From the NCBI RefSeq assembly GCF_030408635.1, contig NZ_CP047198.1:1116001-1180000 (forward strand): a stretch of DNA of 64,000 nucleotides. Direction: 5' to 3'. The DNA is from Corynebacterium coyleae. Its GTDB lineage: Bacteria > Actinomycetota > Actinomycetes > Mycobacteriales > Mycobacteriaceae. A model generated the notes under the pieces. That model ran no database searches and had not been told where the DNA came from. It was given only the letters and a program-made list of their open reading frames with translations. A program made the position numbers and the translations under genes. Shown here piece by piece: positions 50,536-59,295 of this stretch (the first letter of the stretch is position 1; each line of letters opens with the position of its first letter).

Positions 50536-51327
50536 ATGCGTTTTGGACGAATTGCAACACCTGAAGGAATGACGTTCGCCGTTATCGACGATGCGGGAAC
50601 GACCGCGAAGGCGATCAAGGGCACGCCGTTTAGTGCGCCGGAGTACACCGGCAAAGAATACGACCTTGACCAGGTGAGGTTGCTTGCACCGACGCTACCG
50701 TCGAAGATCGTCGCTGTGGGACGCAACTACGCGGACCACGTAGCTGAGGTGTTCAAGCAATCCGCCGAGCACCTGCCGCCGACAATCTTTATCAAGCCGT
50801 CGACCGCCGTGATTGGCCCTGGTGCCGCTATTAAGATCCCGGAGTTCGCCACAGGCGTCGAGTTTGAGGGCGAGCTGGCGCTCGTCGTTGGCGTTCCATG
50901 CAAAAACGTCAAGGCTGAGGACTGGAAGTCTGTGATCCGTGGCGTGACCATCATCAACGATGTCTCCTCGCGTGACCTCCAGTTCGCGGACGGTCAGTGG
51001 GCGCGCGCCAAGGGCATGGACACCTTCGGTCCGCTCGGTCCTTGGATTGAGACGGACCTGGATAAGTTCGACTTTGCCAACCTGCCGATCAAGGCGCACC
51101 ACACCCACGACGGTAAAACGGAGACCAAGCAGGACTCCAACTCGAACCAGATGATCAAGTCGGTTGGAGAGATGGTGGAGTGGGTCTCCCAGTCCTTTAC
51201 TCTGCTGCCGGGCGATGTCATTGCAACCGGTTCGCCGGCGGGTACCGCAGAGATGGTTCCGGGCGACTACATCGAGGTTGAGATCCCAGGTATCGGCAAA
51301 CTGGGCAACCCCGTCGAGCGCGCCTAG
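50536..51327 (+). CDS. Fumarylacetoacetate hydrolase family protein, likely oxaloacetate decarboxylase (Odx-like)
   Basis: The 263-residue FAH-fold protein has IVAVGRNYADHVAEV, the metal-binding EGELALVVG and NDVSSRDLQF ... GMDTFGPLGPW. I recall the orthologue between leuB and gltX in C. glutamicum as the oxaloacetate decarboxylase Odx, so position supports that role; other FAH activities remain possible. The ATG at 50524 overlaps TATGCT (50523-50528), which is 7 nt before the second ATG at 50536, so I choose 50536. Confidence 0.82.
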   Translation: MRFGRIATPEGMTFAVIDDAGTTAKAIKGTPFSAPEYTGKEYDLDQVRLLAPTLPSKIVAVGRNYADHVAEVFKQSAEHLPPTIFIKPSTAVIGPGAAIKIPEFATGVEFEGELALVVGVPCKNVKAEDWKSVIRGVTIINDVSSRDLQFADGQWARAKGMDTFGPLGPWIETDLDKFDFANLPIKAHHTHDGKTETKQDSNSNQMIKSVGEMVEWVSQSFTLLPGDVIATGSPAGTAEMVPGDYIEVEIPGIGKLGNPVERA

Positions 51328-51353
51328 AACGCAGGCTCGCTTTTGGGCCGTGT

Positions 51354-52493
51354 TTACAGGCCCAGCGCGCGCATGATCGTGCGCAGTTTGGCTGAAGTCT
51401 CGTCGAGTTCGGCCTGTGGGTCGGAGTCTGCGGTGAGCCCGCCACCGGCCCAGGCGCGGGCGTGTGTGCCGTCGCCGTTGACCTCCGCACAACGGATGGC
51501 AACCATGTATTCGCCATCACCTGCGGCATCGGTATATCCGACCGCGCCGGCGTAGAAACCGCGATCCGATTCGGCGGTGGTAATCAGGGCTTCTGCGGCG
51601 GCGGGTGGGGTGCCGCACACAGCAGGGGTGGGGTAGAGACGCATTGCCAGATCCAGCGCTGTTGGTGCCGGTTCCTTCAACGTGCCGCTAATCGGTGTGG
51701 CAAGGTGCCACATCTCGCTGGTCTTTTCTAGGATTGGGCGCTCTGAAATCTGCAGGTCAGAGCAAAGTGGCTCGAGGACCTCGCGGATGTGCTCGACAAC
51801 GAAGCGGTGTTCGTCGAAATCCTTTTGCGACGACGCCAGTGCCTCCGCTGCGGCGCGGTCCGCCGCCGGATCGTGCGGTACACGTGCTGCCGAACCTGCA
51901 AGGGGATAGGAGGTCACCTTGTTGCCACGGCGGCGCACCAGGACTTCGGGGGAGGAGCCGACTAGGAAATGTCCCGTGCGGCCAGATGGGGTGAGGTCCG
52001 CGATGAAACCGTCGTGCGTGTAGGACAGATCGATCAGCCTGGCCGCGACGAGGCGTGGATCAACGGGCGGGTCGAAGGCGATGTCTACCGCACGGGCAAG
52101 CACAACCTTGTCCAACAGGGAGTTGCGGATAGTACCCACTGCGGCCTCAACGCGTCGAAGATGTTCCTCGGGGGAAGGGTCGACGTCGATAAGCGTTGCG
52201 TGAAGGCGAGAACCTGCGCCAATCCGGTAATACGGGTGCGGCTCTAGCGGGCCTGGCTCCCGAATGATGTGCTCTGGCACAGTGAGCGCCGCTGGGCAGT
52301 CCTGGTCAAAGGGGAGCGCACCTACAACCATTTCCACCTCGCCGCGCTCTAGCGCGTTGTTCGCTTCCCAGGCGTCGCTAAACGTGCGGGTGGCGCCTTG
52401 AGTGCGGACCGATCCTTCTGCGCGCGAAAGGAGAAAATCGGGCGCAGTGTCGGGGCGGCCGGATGGAGGGCCGGCAAGCGGGTTGACGGACAT
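51354..52493 (-). CDS. Isochorismate synthase (MenF/EntC family)
   Basis: It converts chorismate to isochorismate for menaquinone or a siderophore. The 379-residue protein has the chorismate-binding core: LLDKVVLARAVDIAF, VGSSPEVLVRRRGNKVTSYPLAGSA, EHRFVVEHIREVLEPL and YPTPAVCGTPP. No other men or ent gene is in the window, so MenF versus EntC stays open. Minus-strand TAGAGT (52502-52507) lies 8 nt before the ATG at 52493. Confidence 0.9.
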   Translation of the reverse strand: MSVNPLAGPPSGRPDTAPDFLLSRAEGSVRTQGATRTFSDAWEANNALERGEVEMVVGALPFDQDCPAALTVPEHIIREPGPLEPHPYYRIGAGSRLHATLIDVDPSPEEHLRRVEAAVGTIRNSLLDKVVLARAVDIAFDPPVDPRLVAARLIDLSYTHDGFIADLTPSGRTGHFLVGSSPEVLVRRRGNKVTSYPLAGSAARVPHDPAADRAAAEALASSQKDFDEHRFVVEHIREVLEPLCSDLQISERPILEKTSEMWHLATPISGTLKEPAPTALDLAMRLYPTPAVCGTPPAAAEALITTAESDRGFYAGAVGYTDAAGDGEYMVAIRCAEVNGDGTHARAWAGGGLTADSDPQAELDETSAKLRTIMRALGL

Positions 52494-52577
52494 GGGCAAA
52501 CACTCTAACCGGCGGCGTGCAAAAAGGTGCGGTCGGATCAGTTGCTTCGGATATACCCCAGATTTATTGTTGCCTGT

Positions 52578-53654
52578 GTGAAAAATGGTAACAATGTGGC
52601 AGTTGGTGCGAAACGGGTTGGGCGGATCCGTAAAGCACTGGCAGGAAGCGTGGCAACGCTCATGATCGCCGCTGGGGTGGTCACTCCTGTCCCTGCACAG
52701 GCGCAAGACTTGTCTTCGCAGGCGAATCAGGCAGTTACAAACGCGGTCAACCAGGCAAATGCTGAGTGGAACAAGTTTGTCCAGATGGCCAACGACTCCC
52801 TGCCGCAAGGCTCATCGTTGCCGATCAACCCAGTTCCCGCCCCGCAAATTCCCGCGCCGAATCTCCCCGGTGCGTGGGCGCCCCAAGCGCCGGCGCCGGT
52901 GGCGAACGGGGCCAACGGCGAGGTCCGTGTAGCGGGACGAAGCTACCTCGTCTGGGTGCCGCGAGGGTACAACCCTGCACGTCCCACCCCGGTGATGGTG
53001 GGGTACTCCGCATATCAGGATTCCACGGAGAATTTTCGTAACTATTCACGCCTGCGTGAATCATCTGTCGGCCGCGACGCGATCATCGTTTACCCGCGCG
53101 CGATCGGAGCATCGTGGGAGGGATCCGCAACCGCAGCGACACGTCCAGGCCAAGACATCGCCTTTGTCCGCGCAATGATCAACGACGTCCAGCGCTACTA
53201 CAACATCGATCGACGCCGGATCTACGCCACCGGCATGTCCACCGGTGGCGGCATGGCCGCAGTCTCCGCCTGCCACATGGCGGACTTGTTTGCTGGCGTT
53301 GCTGGCGTGTCCGGCGCGTACTACGCCCCGGTGAACCGTGGCTGCCAGAACCTGCCGGTCGCGTTCATGGCCATTCACGGCACCAACGACACACTCACCC
53401 CGTACCACGGCACTACTCGACGAGGCCAGCAAGTGCTGCCGGTGCCGGAGCTGTTTAAATCCTACGAGCGCCGCAACGGGTGCTTCGGGGGAGTCGATTC
53501 GCGCCCGGCAGGCAACAATGCGACTCGGGTGTCGTCGCGAAACTGCCGCAAGGGCGTGGAAGTGATCAAGGTGCATGGCTTGAACCACTTCTGGTGGTAC
53601 TCGCCGTCTGCAGCAGACGAAATGTGGCGCTTCCTCATGCGCAACCCGAAGTAA
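52578..53654 (+). CDS. Secreted PHB-depolymerase-like esterase (LpqC-type)
   Basis: The 358-residue protein has a Sec signal (RRIRKA-like basic start, [24 protein letters not shown]), a Pro/Ala-rich linker (about 60-105) and an esterase domain with VWVPRGYNP, the nucleophile elbow [19 protein letters not shown] and a final HGLNHFWW. I choose the GTG at 52578 because TATTGT (52565-52570) lies 7 nt upstream; the frame from 52527 would add 17 unlikely residues. Natural substrate unknown. Confidence 0.8.
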   Translation: MKNGNNVAVGAKRVGRIRKALAGSVATLMIAAGVVTPVPAQAQDLSSQANQAVTNAVNQANAEWNKFVQMANDSLPQGSSLPINPVPAPQIPAPNLPGAWAPQAPAPVANGANGEVRVAGRSYLVWVPRGYNPARPTPVMVGYSAYQDSTENFRNYSRLRESSVGRDAIIVYPRAIGASWEGSATAATRPGQDIAFVRAMINDVQRYYNIDRRRIYATGMSTGGGMAAVSACHMADLFAGVAGVSGAYYAPVNRGCQNLPVAFMAIHGTNDTLTPYHGTTRRGQQVLPVPELFKSYERRNGCFGGVDSRPAGNNATRVSSRNCRKGVEVIKVHGLNHFWWYSPSAADEMWRFLMRNPK

Positions 53655-53743
53655 CGCGATATGTTGCTGGATCCTGGGCGGTGAGCGCCGGGGGTGGTTG
53701 GGCGTCGACAAGCGCAATGCATATGGCGCGCTACGATTGCCCC

Positions 53744-55240
53744 ATGACTGAAAACCCCAATATGCGCGTTCGCTTTTGCCCGTCGCCGACCGGAACCCCA
53801 CACGTGGGCATGGTCCGCACCGCCCTGTTCAACTGGGCGCAAGCCAAGCACTCCGGAGGCAAGTTCGTGTTCCGTATCGAGGACACGGATGCCGCCCGTG
53901 ACTCCGAGGAGAGCTACCAGGCGATTATTGAGTCGCTCGAGTGGCTCGGCCTTGGCTGGGATGAAGGTATCAACGTCGGTGGCCCGCACGAGCCGTACCG
54001 TCAGTCGCAGCGCTCTGACATCTACGCCGATGTGCTGAACAAGCTCATCGAGGCCGGCGAGGTCTACCCGGCGTACTCCACCAACGAAGAGGTCCAGGAG
54101 CGTCACAAGGCCGCAGGCCGCGACCCGCAGCTGGGCTACGACAACTTTGACCGTGACCTCACCCAGGAACAGATTGACGCCTTTGAGGCCGAAGGCCGCA
54201 AGCCGGTCTGGCGCCTTCGCATGCCGGACCAGGATTGGACCTGGAACGACCTTGTGCGCGGTGAGGTCACCTTCAAGTCCGAAACCCAGCCAGACTACGT
54301 TGTCGCCCGCTCGAACGGCGCACCGCTGTACACGCTGGTCAACCCTGTTGACGACGCACTCATGGGTATTACCCACGTCCTGCGCGGTGAGGACCTGCTG
54401 TCCTCCACGCCACGTCAGCTCGCGCTTTACGAGGCGCTGAAGCGTATCGGTATTACGGATTTCACCCCCGAGTTCGGCCACCTGCCGTTCGTGATGGGCC
54501 AGGGCAACAAGAAGCTTTCCAAGCGTGACCCGGAATCCAACCTGTTTAACCACCGCGACAACGGCATCATCCCAGAAGGCATGATCAACTACCTCGCGCT
54601 GCTGGGCTGGTCGCTTTCTGCGGATCAGGACATCTTCTCTGTCGACGAGTTTGTCAAGGCCTTCGACGTCTCGGACGTGCTGGGTAACCCGGCCCGCTTC
54701 GACCAGAAGAAGCTTGAAGCAATCAACGCCGACCACATTCGCCTGCTTGAGCCGGAAGACTTCCGAAACCGCCTGCGCGAGTACTTCACCGAGTACACCG
54801 ACTTCCCAGCGGATTACCCGGAAGACAAGTTCACCATTGCGGCGGATCTCGTGCAGACCCGTATCAAGGTGCTCTCCGATGCGTACGACCTGCTGAAGTT
54901 CCTTGTCATCGCGGACGATGACTTGGTGCTGGACGAGAAGAGTGCAAAGAAGAACCTCAAAGACACCGCCGTCGAGCCTTTGGATGCCGGTATTGCAGCG
55001 CTTGAGGCGATCGGTGAGGGGGAGTGGACCACCGAGAACATCGAAGCAGCGCTGAACAAGGCGCTGATCGAGGACCTCGAGCTCAAGCCGCGTGTCGCAT
55101 TCGGTGCCCTGCGCGTGGGCACCACTGGTGCCGCGGTGTCCCCGCCGCTGTTCGAGTCCATGGACCTGCTTGGCCGTGAGTCCACGCTGAAGCGTCTCAA
55201 GGCTGCCCGCGCCGTTACGCCGTACCAGGCTGCAGAGTAG
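53744..55240 (+). CDS. gltX: Glutamyl-tRNA synthetase
   Basis: The 498-residue class I synthetase has [17 protein letters not shown] (HIGH motif as HVGM) and [11 protein letters not shown] (KMSKR motif). With GatCAB in the same window it is probably non-discriminating and also charges tRNA-Gln with Glu. TACGAT (53732-53737) lies 6 nt before the ATG at 53744; the longer frame from 53480 is an artefact over the esterase gene. tRNA-Gln and tRNA-Glu genes follow. Confidence 0.96.
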   Translation: MTENPNMRVRFCPSPTGTPHVGMVRTALFNWAQAKHSGGKFVFRIEDTDAARDSEESYQAIIESLEWLGLGWDEGINVGGPHEPYRQSQRSDIYADVLNKLIEAGEVYPAYSTNEEVQERHKAAGRDPQLGYDNFDRDLTQEQIDAFEAEGRKPVWRLRMPDQDWTWNDLVRGEVTFKSETQPDYVVARSNGAPLYTLVNPVDDALMGITHVLRGEDLLSSTPRQLALYEALKRIGITDFTPEFGHLPFVMGQGNKKLSKRDPESNLFNHRDNGIIPEGMINYLALLGWSLSADQDIFSVDEFVKAFDVSDVLGNPARFDQKKLEAINADHIRLLEPEDFRNRLREYFTEYTDFPADYPEDKFTIAADLVQTRIKVLSDAYDLLKFLVIADDDLVLDEKSAKKNLKDTAVEPLDAGIAALEAIGEGEWTTENIEAALNKALIEDLELKPRVAFGALRVGTTGAAVSPPLFESMDLLGRESTLKRLKAARAVTPYQAAE

Positions 55241-55287
55241 GAGCGCTACGGAGTAGGAACTACAACGCTGTTGTTTTCGTACGTTTA

Positions 55288-55313
55288 GGCCACCGCGTTT
55301 CTATGCGGTGGCC
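55288..55313 (+). terminator. Hairpin after gltX
   Basis: A perfect 9-bp stem GGCCACCGC (55288-55296) / GCGGTGGCC (55305-55313) with an 8-nt loop. A T-run is absent directly after it, so efficiency is uncertain. Confidence 0.6.
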
Positions 55314-55320
55314 TGCGGAT

Positions 55321-55350
55321 TTGGTACACATAGCGATTCATGGTTATAGT
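55321..55350 (+). promoter_or_regulatory. Candidate promoter for tRNA-Gln
   Basis: TTGGTA (55321-55326) and TATAGT (55345-55350), spacer 18 bp, lie 67 bp before the tRNA gene. Confidence 0.5.
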
Positions 55351-55417
55351 ACTCCATGTTGTTCAGGCAGACAGCGCGGAACGGAAACGGAAAGCGCAGG
55401 TCAGGACTGAAAAACAA

Positions 55418-55489
55418 TGGCCTATGGTGTAATTGGCAACACTACGGTTTCTGGTACCGTCATTCTAGGTTCGAGTCCTGGTAGGCCAG
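55418..55489 (+). tRNA. tRNA-Gln (CTG)
   Basis: The 72-nt cloverleaf has acceptor arms TGGCCTA (55418-55424) and TAGGCCA (55482-55488) with discriminator G. The anticodon stem ACGGT/ACCGT encloses loop TTCTGGT, anticodon CTG (55451-55453). T-arm TTCGAGT is present. No CCA is encoded. Confidence 0.93.
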
Positions 55490-55519
55490 CTGCAGAGCAA
55501 TTGCGTTCTGTGTCCTAAT

Positions 55520-55592
55520 GCCCCGTTCGTCTAGCGGCCTAGGACGTCGCCCTCTCACGGCGGTAACACGGGTTCAAATCCCGTACGGGGTA
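55520..55592 (+). tRNA. tRNA-Glu (CTC), copy 1
   Basis: The 73-nt cloverleaf has acceptor arms GCCCCGT/ACGGGGT (first pair G-T) with discriminator A. The anticodon loop CTCTCAC gives anticodon CTC, and the T-loop is TTCAAAT. CCA is not encoded. It is identical to the copy at 58257-58329. Confidence 0.93.
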
Positions 55593-55599
55593 CAAGAAG

Positions 55600-55635
55600 A
55601 AAACCTCCGATCTGGTTCGCCAGGTCGGAGGTTTT
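55600..55635 (+). terminator. Terminator of tRNA-Glu copy 1
   Basis: AAAACCTCCGA (55600-55610) pairs with TCGGAGGTTTT (55625-55635), an 11-bp stem ending in Ts. Confidence 0.85.
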
Positions 55636-55670
55636 CGCGTTCGAGTCTTCCCGGCAGGTACCTTGTGTCT

Positions 55671-56927
55671 ATGTTGTGGTTGTTGCCGTCGTTTTTAAGT
55701 GGCAGAGCGCGTCAAACTGGCTCAAGCGTGATCGACGCGCTCAGCGTTCCAGTAGCGGCGTCTAGCTTGTTTTCCACGATTCCGTTGCTTGCGGTGCCGG
55801 CACTGTTTCTCACGACGCTCGGCGGGGGAGTATTCGGCTCGTCCATGTACGAAGGCTCCAGCGTCGGCGGCTCATCCGGAGGGTCCAGTTCGTACCAGCT
55901 GAGCGATACGTTCCCAGACCCGGACGCGCGTCCGGCCGAGTTGAAGTCCCTAACGCACATCGAAAACGACGTCTACGAGGTCGTCGTCTATTCGCACGCC
56001 ATGGGCAAAGAAGTGAAAAACGAGGTGATTCTTCCCGGCGGTCCTGACAACGACACCCCGCGCCCGACCTTTTACCTTCTTATGGGGGCCGACGGTGCCG
56101 CGAACGGATGGTCGTGGCGTAATTCTTCGGACTACCAGGAGTTTTTCCAGGACAAGTTGGTCAACGTGGTTACACCGATTGGGTCGGTGTCCTCGATGCA
56201 GGCTGACTGGTATCGCGAAGATAAAGCAACAGGGCGAAACAAGTGGCTGACATACCTGACCAAAGAGCTGCCGCCGCTTATCGACGAGCACTTCCACGGC
56301 ACCGGCCACGACGCCATCGCCGGCATTTCCATGTCCGGAGGGCCCGCGCTGAACATCGCGTCCATCGCGCCGGAGCGCTTTGCCGCCGCGGCCTCCTACT
56401 CGGGGTGCCCGGCCACAACCGGGATGCTGGGGGACACCTACGTGCGTGAAGCGCTGAAGATGAATGGCGCTGATCCGAAGAAGATGTGGGGCATGTCGAG
56501 CGACCCGGCCTGGCGGGCGCATTCGCCGGTGTTGAACCTGGATGCATTGCGGGACACTGCGCTGTTTATCGCCGCTGCCCAGGGGGTACCTGGCGCGATC
56601 GATGCGTCGAAGACATCATCGGAGCGCATTGGCCCGCCTGTGACCATTGAGGCGGCATCCTATGCGTGCTCTGCCTATTTCGCCGACAAAGCCAAGCGGG
56701 CAGGCTTGGATGTGGAGTGGTACCCACAGGTGGAGGGCACACATAGTTGGGGGCTTTTTGAAAAGTCCATGCGTGAGAGCTGGCGCGTTATCGGTCCGGC
56801 GTTGAATGTGGAGCCGTTTGAGCGCGAAACACCGGTGACAAAGTCGCCGCTGCCAAGCGAAGCGCCACAACCTTTGGGGCAGCGCGGCTCGTCAGGCTCG
56901 TCAGAATCGTCAGGGTCGAGTTCGTGA
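55671..56927 (+). CDS. Mycolyltransferase-like esterase (antigen-85 superfamily), tandem copy 1
   Basis: The 418-residue protein has an N-terminal signal/anchor region, a Gly/Ser-rich linker, and an alpha/beta hydrolase domain with nucleophile elbow GISMSGGPA and final EGTHSWGLFE, matching the GxSM and GTHSW motifs of antigen-85/Cmt mycolyltransferases. A Ser-rich tail ends it. It probably moves mycolates or related acyl chains in the cell envelope. The frame from 55518 begins inside tRNA-Glu and is wrong; TACCTT (55659-55664) lies 6 nt before the ATG at 55671. A paralogue follows. Confidence 0.78.
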   Translation: MLWLLPSFLSGRARQTGSSVIDALSVPVAASSLFSTIPLLAVPALFLTTLGGGVFGSSMYEGSSVGGSSGGSSSYQLSDTFPDPDARPAELKSLTHIENDVYEVVVYSHAMGKEVKNEVILPGGPDNDTPRPTFYLLMGADGAANGWSWRNSSDYQEFFQDKLVNVVTPIGSVSSMQADWYREDKATGRNKWLTYLTKELPPLIDEHFHGTGHDAIAGISMSGGPALNIASIAPERFAAAASYSGCPATTGMLGDTYVREALKMNGADPKKMWGMSSDPAWRAHSPVLNLDALRDTALFIAAAQGVPGAIDASKTSSERIGPPVTIEAASYACSAYFADKAKRAGLDVEWYPQVEGTHSWGLFEKSMRESWRVIGPALNVEPFERETPVTKSPLPSEAPQPLGQRGSSGSSESSGSSS

Positions 56928-56952
56928 CAGCTGTTGGGCTACAGTTTGGCGT

Positions 56953-58179
56953 GTGAAACCAATGATTCGTCGCGGTGTGGCCCTGTGTGCAGCCACTACG
57001 TCAGTGAGCTTGCTCGTCGCCACGCCAGCACCGGCGGTGGAATCACGTGAGAGCCTTGGGCTCGTCGAAAAGCAAGAAGCACCTGGATGGACGGGATCAT
57101 CGCTGATCAACGGCTTCCGTCAGATTGGGCCGGATACTCCGCCGCTAGCAATACCGATCATCCTGATCGGCGCGATGATGAGCGGTATTTTCGGCCACCT
57201 GCTGTTCGGACGCTTTGTGTTCGAGGGCAGCTCCCGGGCGGCACAGTCACTTGGCTCGAGCACGGTGGTGGACCAAACGTTCCCGGATTCGGACGCGCCG
57301 CCTGCGCAGTTCCGCAAACTGGAGCACTTGCAGGACAACGTGTGGGTGCTCACTGTCTACTCGCCATCGATGCGCCGGGAGATTGAAAACGAACTCATCT
57401 TGCCGGAAGGCGGTCCTGAGAACACCGATCCGCGCCCGACGTTCTACCTTCTGGGCGGCGCAGGTGGTGGAATGGTGACCCCGTGGTGGAAAGATGGTCG
57501 CGCTTCTGAGTTCTTCGCAGACAAGCACATCAATGTGGTCACTCCGCGCGGCTCTATCGGCTCGCAGCAGGCCGACTGGGCTGGAACGCACGACAAGCAC
57601 GGCAGTTACAAGTGGACGACGTATCTGACCAAGGAGCTGCCGCCGCTTATCGACGAGCACTTCCACGGCACCGGCCGCGACGCCATCGCAGGCCTTTCGA
57701 TGTCCGGTGGGCCAGCCCTGCACATCGCCACCTTGGAAGACAGGTTTGTCGCTGCGGGAACATATTCCTCCTGCCCGTCGACAACTGGGCTTGTCGGACA
57801 GGCCTTCGCCAGCGGCACCGTGCGCATTAATAAGGGCGACCCAGCACAGATGTGGGGCAGCTCCTGGGATCCGGCGTGGGCCGCCCACTCGCCCGTGCGC
57901 AATGTTCAGGGGCTCAAGGGGAAGAAGATTTTTCTGTCGGCCTCACGTGGTTTGCCGTCGGAGCTTGACGTTGAGGTCGTCGATTCGCCCGAGCCACTTC
58001 TTGTGCCTGATGAGCAACTCGCGTATGCGTGTTCGCTGCACTTCATCGCAGAGGCACGACGCAATGGCATCGACCCGGATTGGTACGAGTTCAAGGAAGG
58101 GACGCACAACTTCGGCTTGTTCCGACGTGAGTTAGTGGCAAGTTGGGACACGCTCGGACCAGCGCTTGGTGTGGAGTAG
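56953..58179 (+). CDS. Mycolyltransferase-like esterase (antigen-85 superfamily), tandem copy 2
   Basis: The 408-residue protein has a signal peptide (residues 1-29, ending APAVES) and a second hydrophobic segment (about 70-95). The hydrolase domain has elbow GLSMSGGPA and final EGTHNFGLF; the usual HSW is HNF. It is a clear paralogue of the gene just upstream, with 43 bp of identical DNA (56265-56307 and 57634-57676) around the YLTKELPPLIDEHFHGTG coding region. The GTG start has TACAGT (56940-56945) 7 nt upstream. Confidence 0.78.
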   Translation: MKPMIRRGVALCAATTSVSLLVATPAPAVESRESLGLVEKQEAPGWTGSSLINGFRQIGPDTPPLAIPIILIGAMMSGIFGHLLFGRFVFEGSSRAAQSLGSSTVVDQTFPDSDAPPAQFRKLEHLQDNVWVLTVYSPSMRREIENELILPEGGPENTDPRPTFYLLGGAGGGMVTPWWKDGRASEFFADKHINVVTPRGSIGSQQADWAGTHDKHGSYKWTTYLTKELPPLIDEHFHGTGRDAIAGLSMSGGPALHIATLEDRFVAAGTYSSCPSTTGLVGQAFASGTVRINKGDPAQMWGSSWDPAWAAHSPVRNVQGLKGKKIFLSASRGLPSELDVEVVDSPEPLLVPDEQLAYACSLHFIAEARRNGIDPDWYEFKEGTHNFGLFRRELVASWDTLGPALGVE

Positions 58180-58256
58180 TTTTTAGCGTCTGACGTGCTG
58201 ATTTGTTGATATTGGGAAGTTTCCTTTATTGTTAGCAAGTCGCAAAAAGCGAGCGC

Positions 58257-58329
58257 GCCCCGTTCGTCTAGCGGCCTAGGACGTCGCCCTCTCACGGCGG
58301 TAACACGGGTTCAAATCCCGTACGGGGTA
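58257..58329 (+). tRNA. tRNA-Glu (CTC), copy 2
   Basis: The 73-nt sequence is identical to the tRNA at 55520-55592, with anticodon CTC, acceptor GCCCCGT/ACGGGGT and no encoded CCA. It is followed by a terminator of the same stem sequence. Confidence 0.93.
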
Positions 58330-58336
58330 CAAGGAG

Positions 58337-58371
58337 AAAACCTCCGATCCGGATTCCGGGTCGGAGGTTTT
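58337..58371 (+). terminator. Terminator of tRNA-Glu copy 2
   Basis: AAAACCTCCGA (58337-58347) pairs with TCGGAGGTTTT (58361-58371). The stem is the same as in copy 1; the loop differs. Confidence 0.85.
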
Positions 58372-58392
58372 CGCATTGGTAGCGTAGGTTCA

Positions 58393-59214
58393 GTGACTTC
58401 CCTTAGTTTCTTCGAACTCGACGTGTTCTCAACCGGTGCCTACACGGGAAACCCTCTCGCGGTGATCTGCGGGGCGGACCATCTGACCACTGAGCAGATG
58501 CAGCGGATCGCAGCTTGGACGAACTTCTCGGAGACGACGTTTCTGCTCGAACCCACTAACGACGAGGCCGACTACCGGGTCCGAATCTTCACCCCAACCG
58601 AGGAATACGCCTTCGCAGGGCACCCGACCTTGGGCACGGCGCGTGCGTGGCTGGAGTTGGGTAACACGCCGAAGGCCTCAGACGGCGTCGTCCAAGAGTG
58701 CGGTGTTGGCAATGTGCAGGTGCGTATCAGCGACTCGATGCTCGCGTTCGCAACCCCACCGCTGAAGAATTCTGCACCTCTTACGGCATGCGAACGTGCA
58801 GAGATCTGCGACGTGTTCGGGGTGGGGGAGAGTTCGCTCGTTGACGCCGCGTGGGGCGACAACGGGCCGGGCTGGCGGTTGGCACTGCTGGATAGCGTAG
58901 AAACCCTTCTCGCGTTACAACGACCGGCATCGAGCGATCTCAAGGTTGCATTTGCCGCACTCACGGGTGGGACGGATCCGGCGTATGTGTTACGCGCTTT
59001 TACTCCGACGTTTGAAGACCCGGTGACGGGTAGCGCGAACGGTGCGATGGCGCAGTGGCTGCGATCGCGCGGGGACGTGCCGGCAACTTACTCGGTCTCC
59101 CAAGGTACTGCGCTCGGCCGGGACGGCCGTGTGACCATCAGTGACGACGGCTCTGACATCTGGGTTGGTGGAGCGGTGACGGTACGGGTGCGGGGACAGA
59201 TTGTCGTCGATTAG
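58393..59214 (+). CDS. PhzF-family isomerase/epimerase-like protein
   Basis: The 273-residue protein has the PhzF fold: FELDVFSTGAYTGNPLAV, the catalytic Glu in NFSETTFLLEP, FAGHPTLGTA and, in the second half, FEDPVTGSANGAMAQWL. No phenazine genes are nearby, so the substrate is unknown. A GTG start has TAGCGT (58380-58385) 7 nt upstream, directly after the tRNA terminator. Confidence 0.88.
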   Translation: MTSLSFFELDVFSTGAYTGNPLAVICGADHLTTEQMQRIAAWTNFSETTFLLEPTNDEADYRVRIFTPTEEYAFAGHPTLGTARAWLELGNTPKASDGVVQECGVGNVQVRISDSMLAFATPPLKNSAPLTACERAEICDVFGVGESSLVDAAWGDNGPGWRLALLDSVETLLALQRPASSDLKVAFAALTGGTDPAYVLRAFTPTFEDPVTGSANGAMAQWLRSRGDVPATYSVSQGTALGRDGRVTISDDGSDIWVGGAVTVRVRGQIVVD

Positions 59215-59295
59215 CAGCAGTGTTCGAATGTTCCGTCTTTCGTGTCGGCGGCATCTTTACAGTGGGACGTGTTTCCCGACAGAAAGGAGCCGTAC

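Noticed and set aside
55518-55670. N-terminal extension of the first mycolyltransferase-like protein
   Set aside because: The frame starts inside the tRNA-Glu gene and crosses its terminator, so the real start is 55671.
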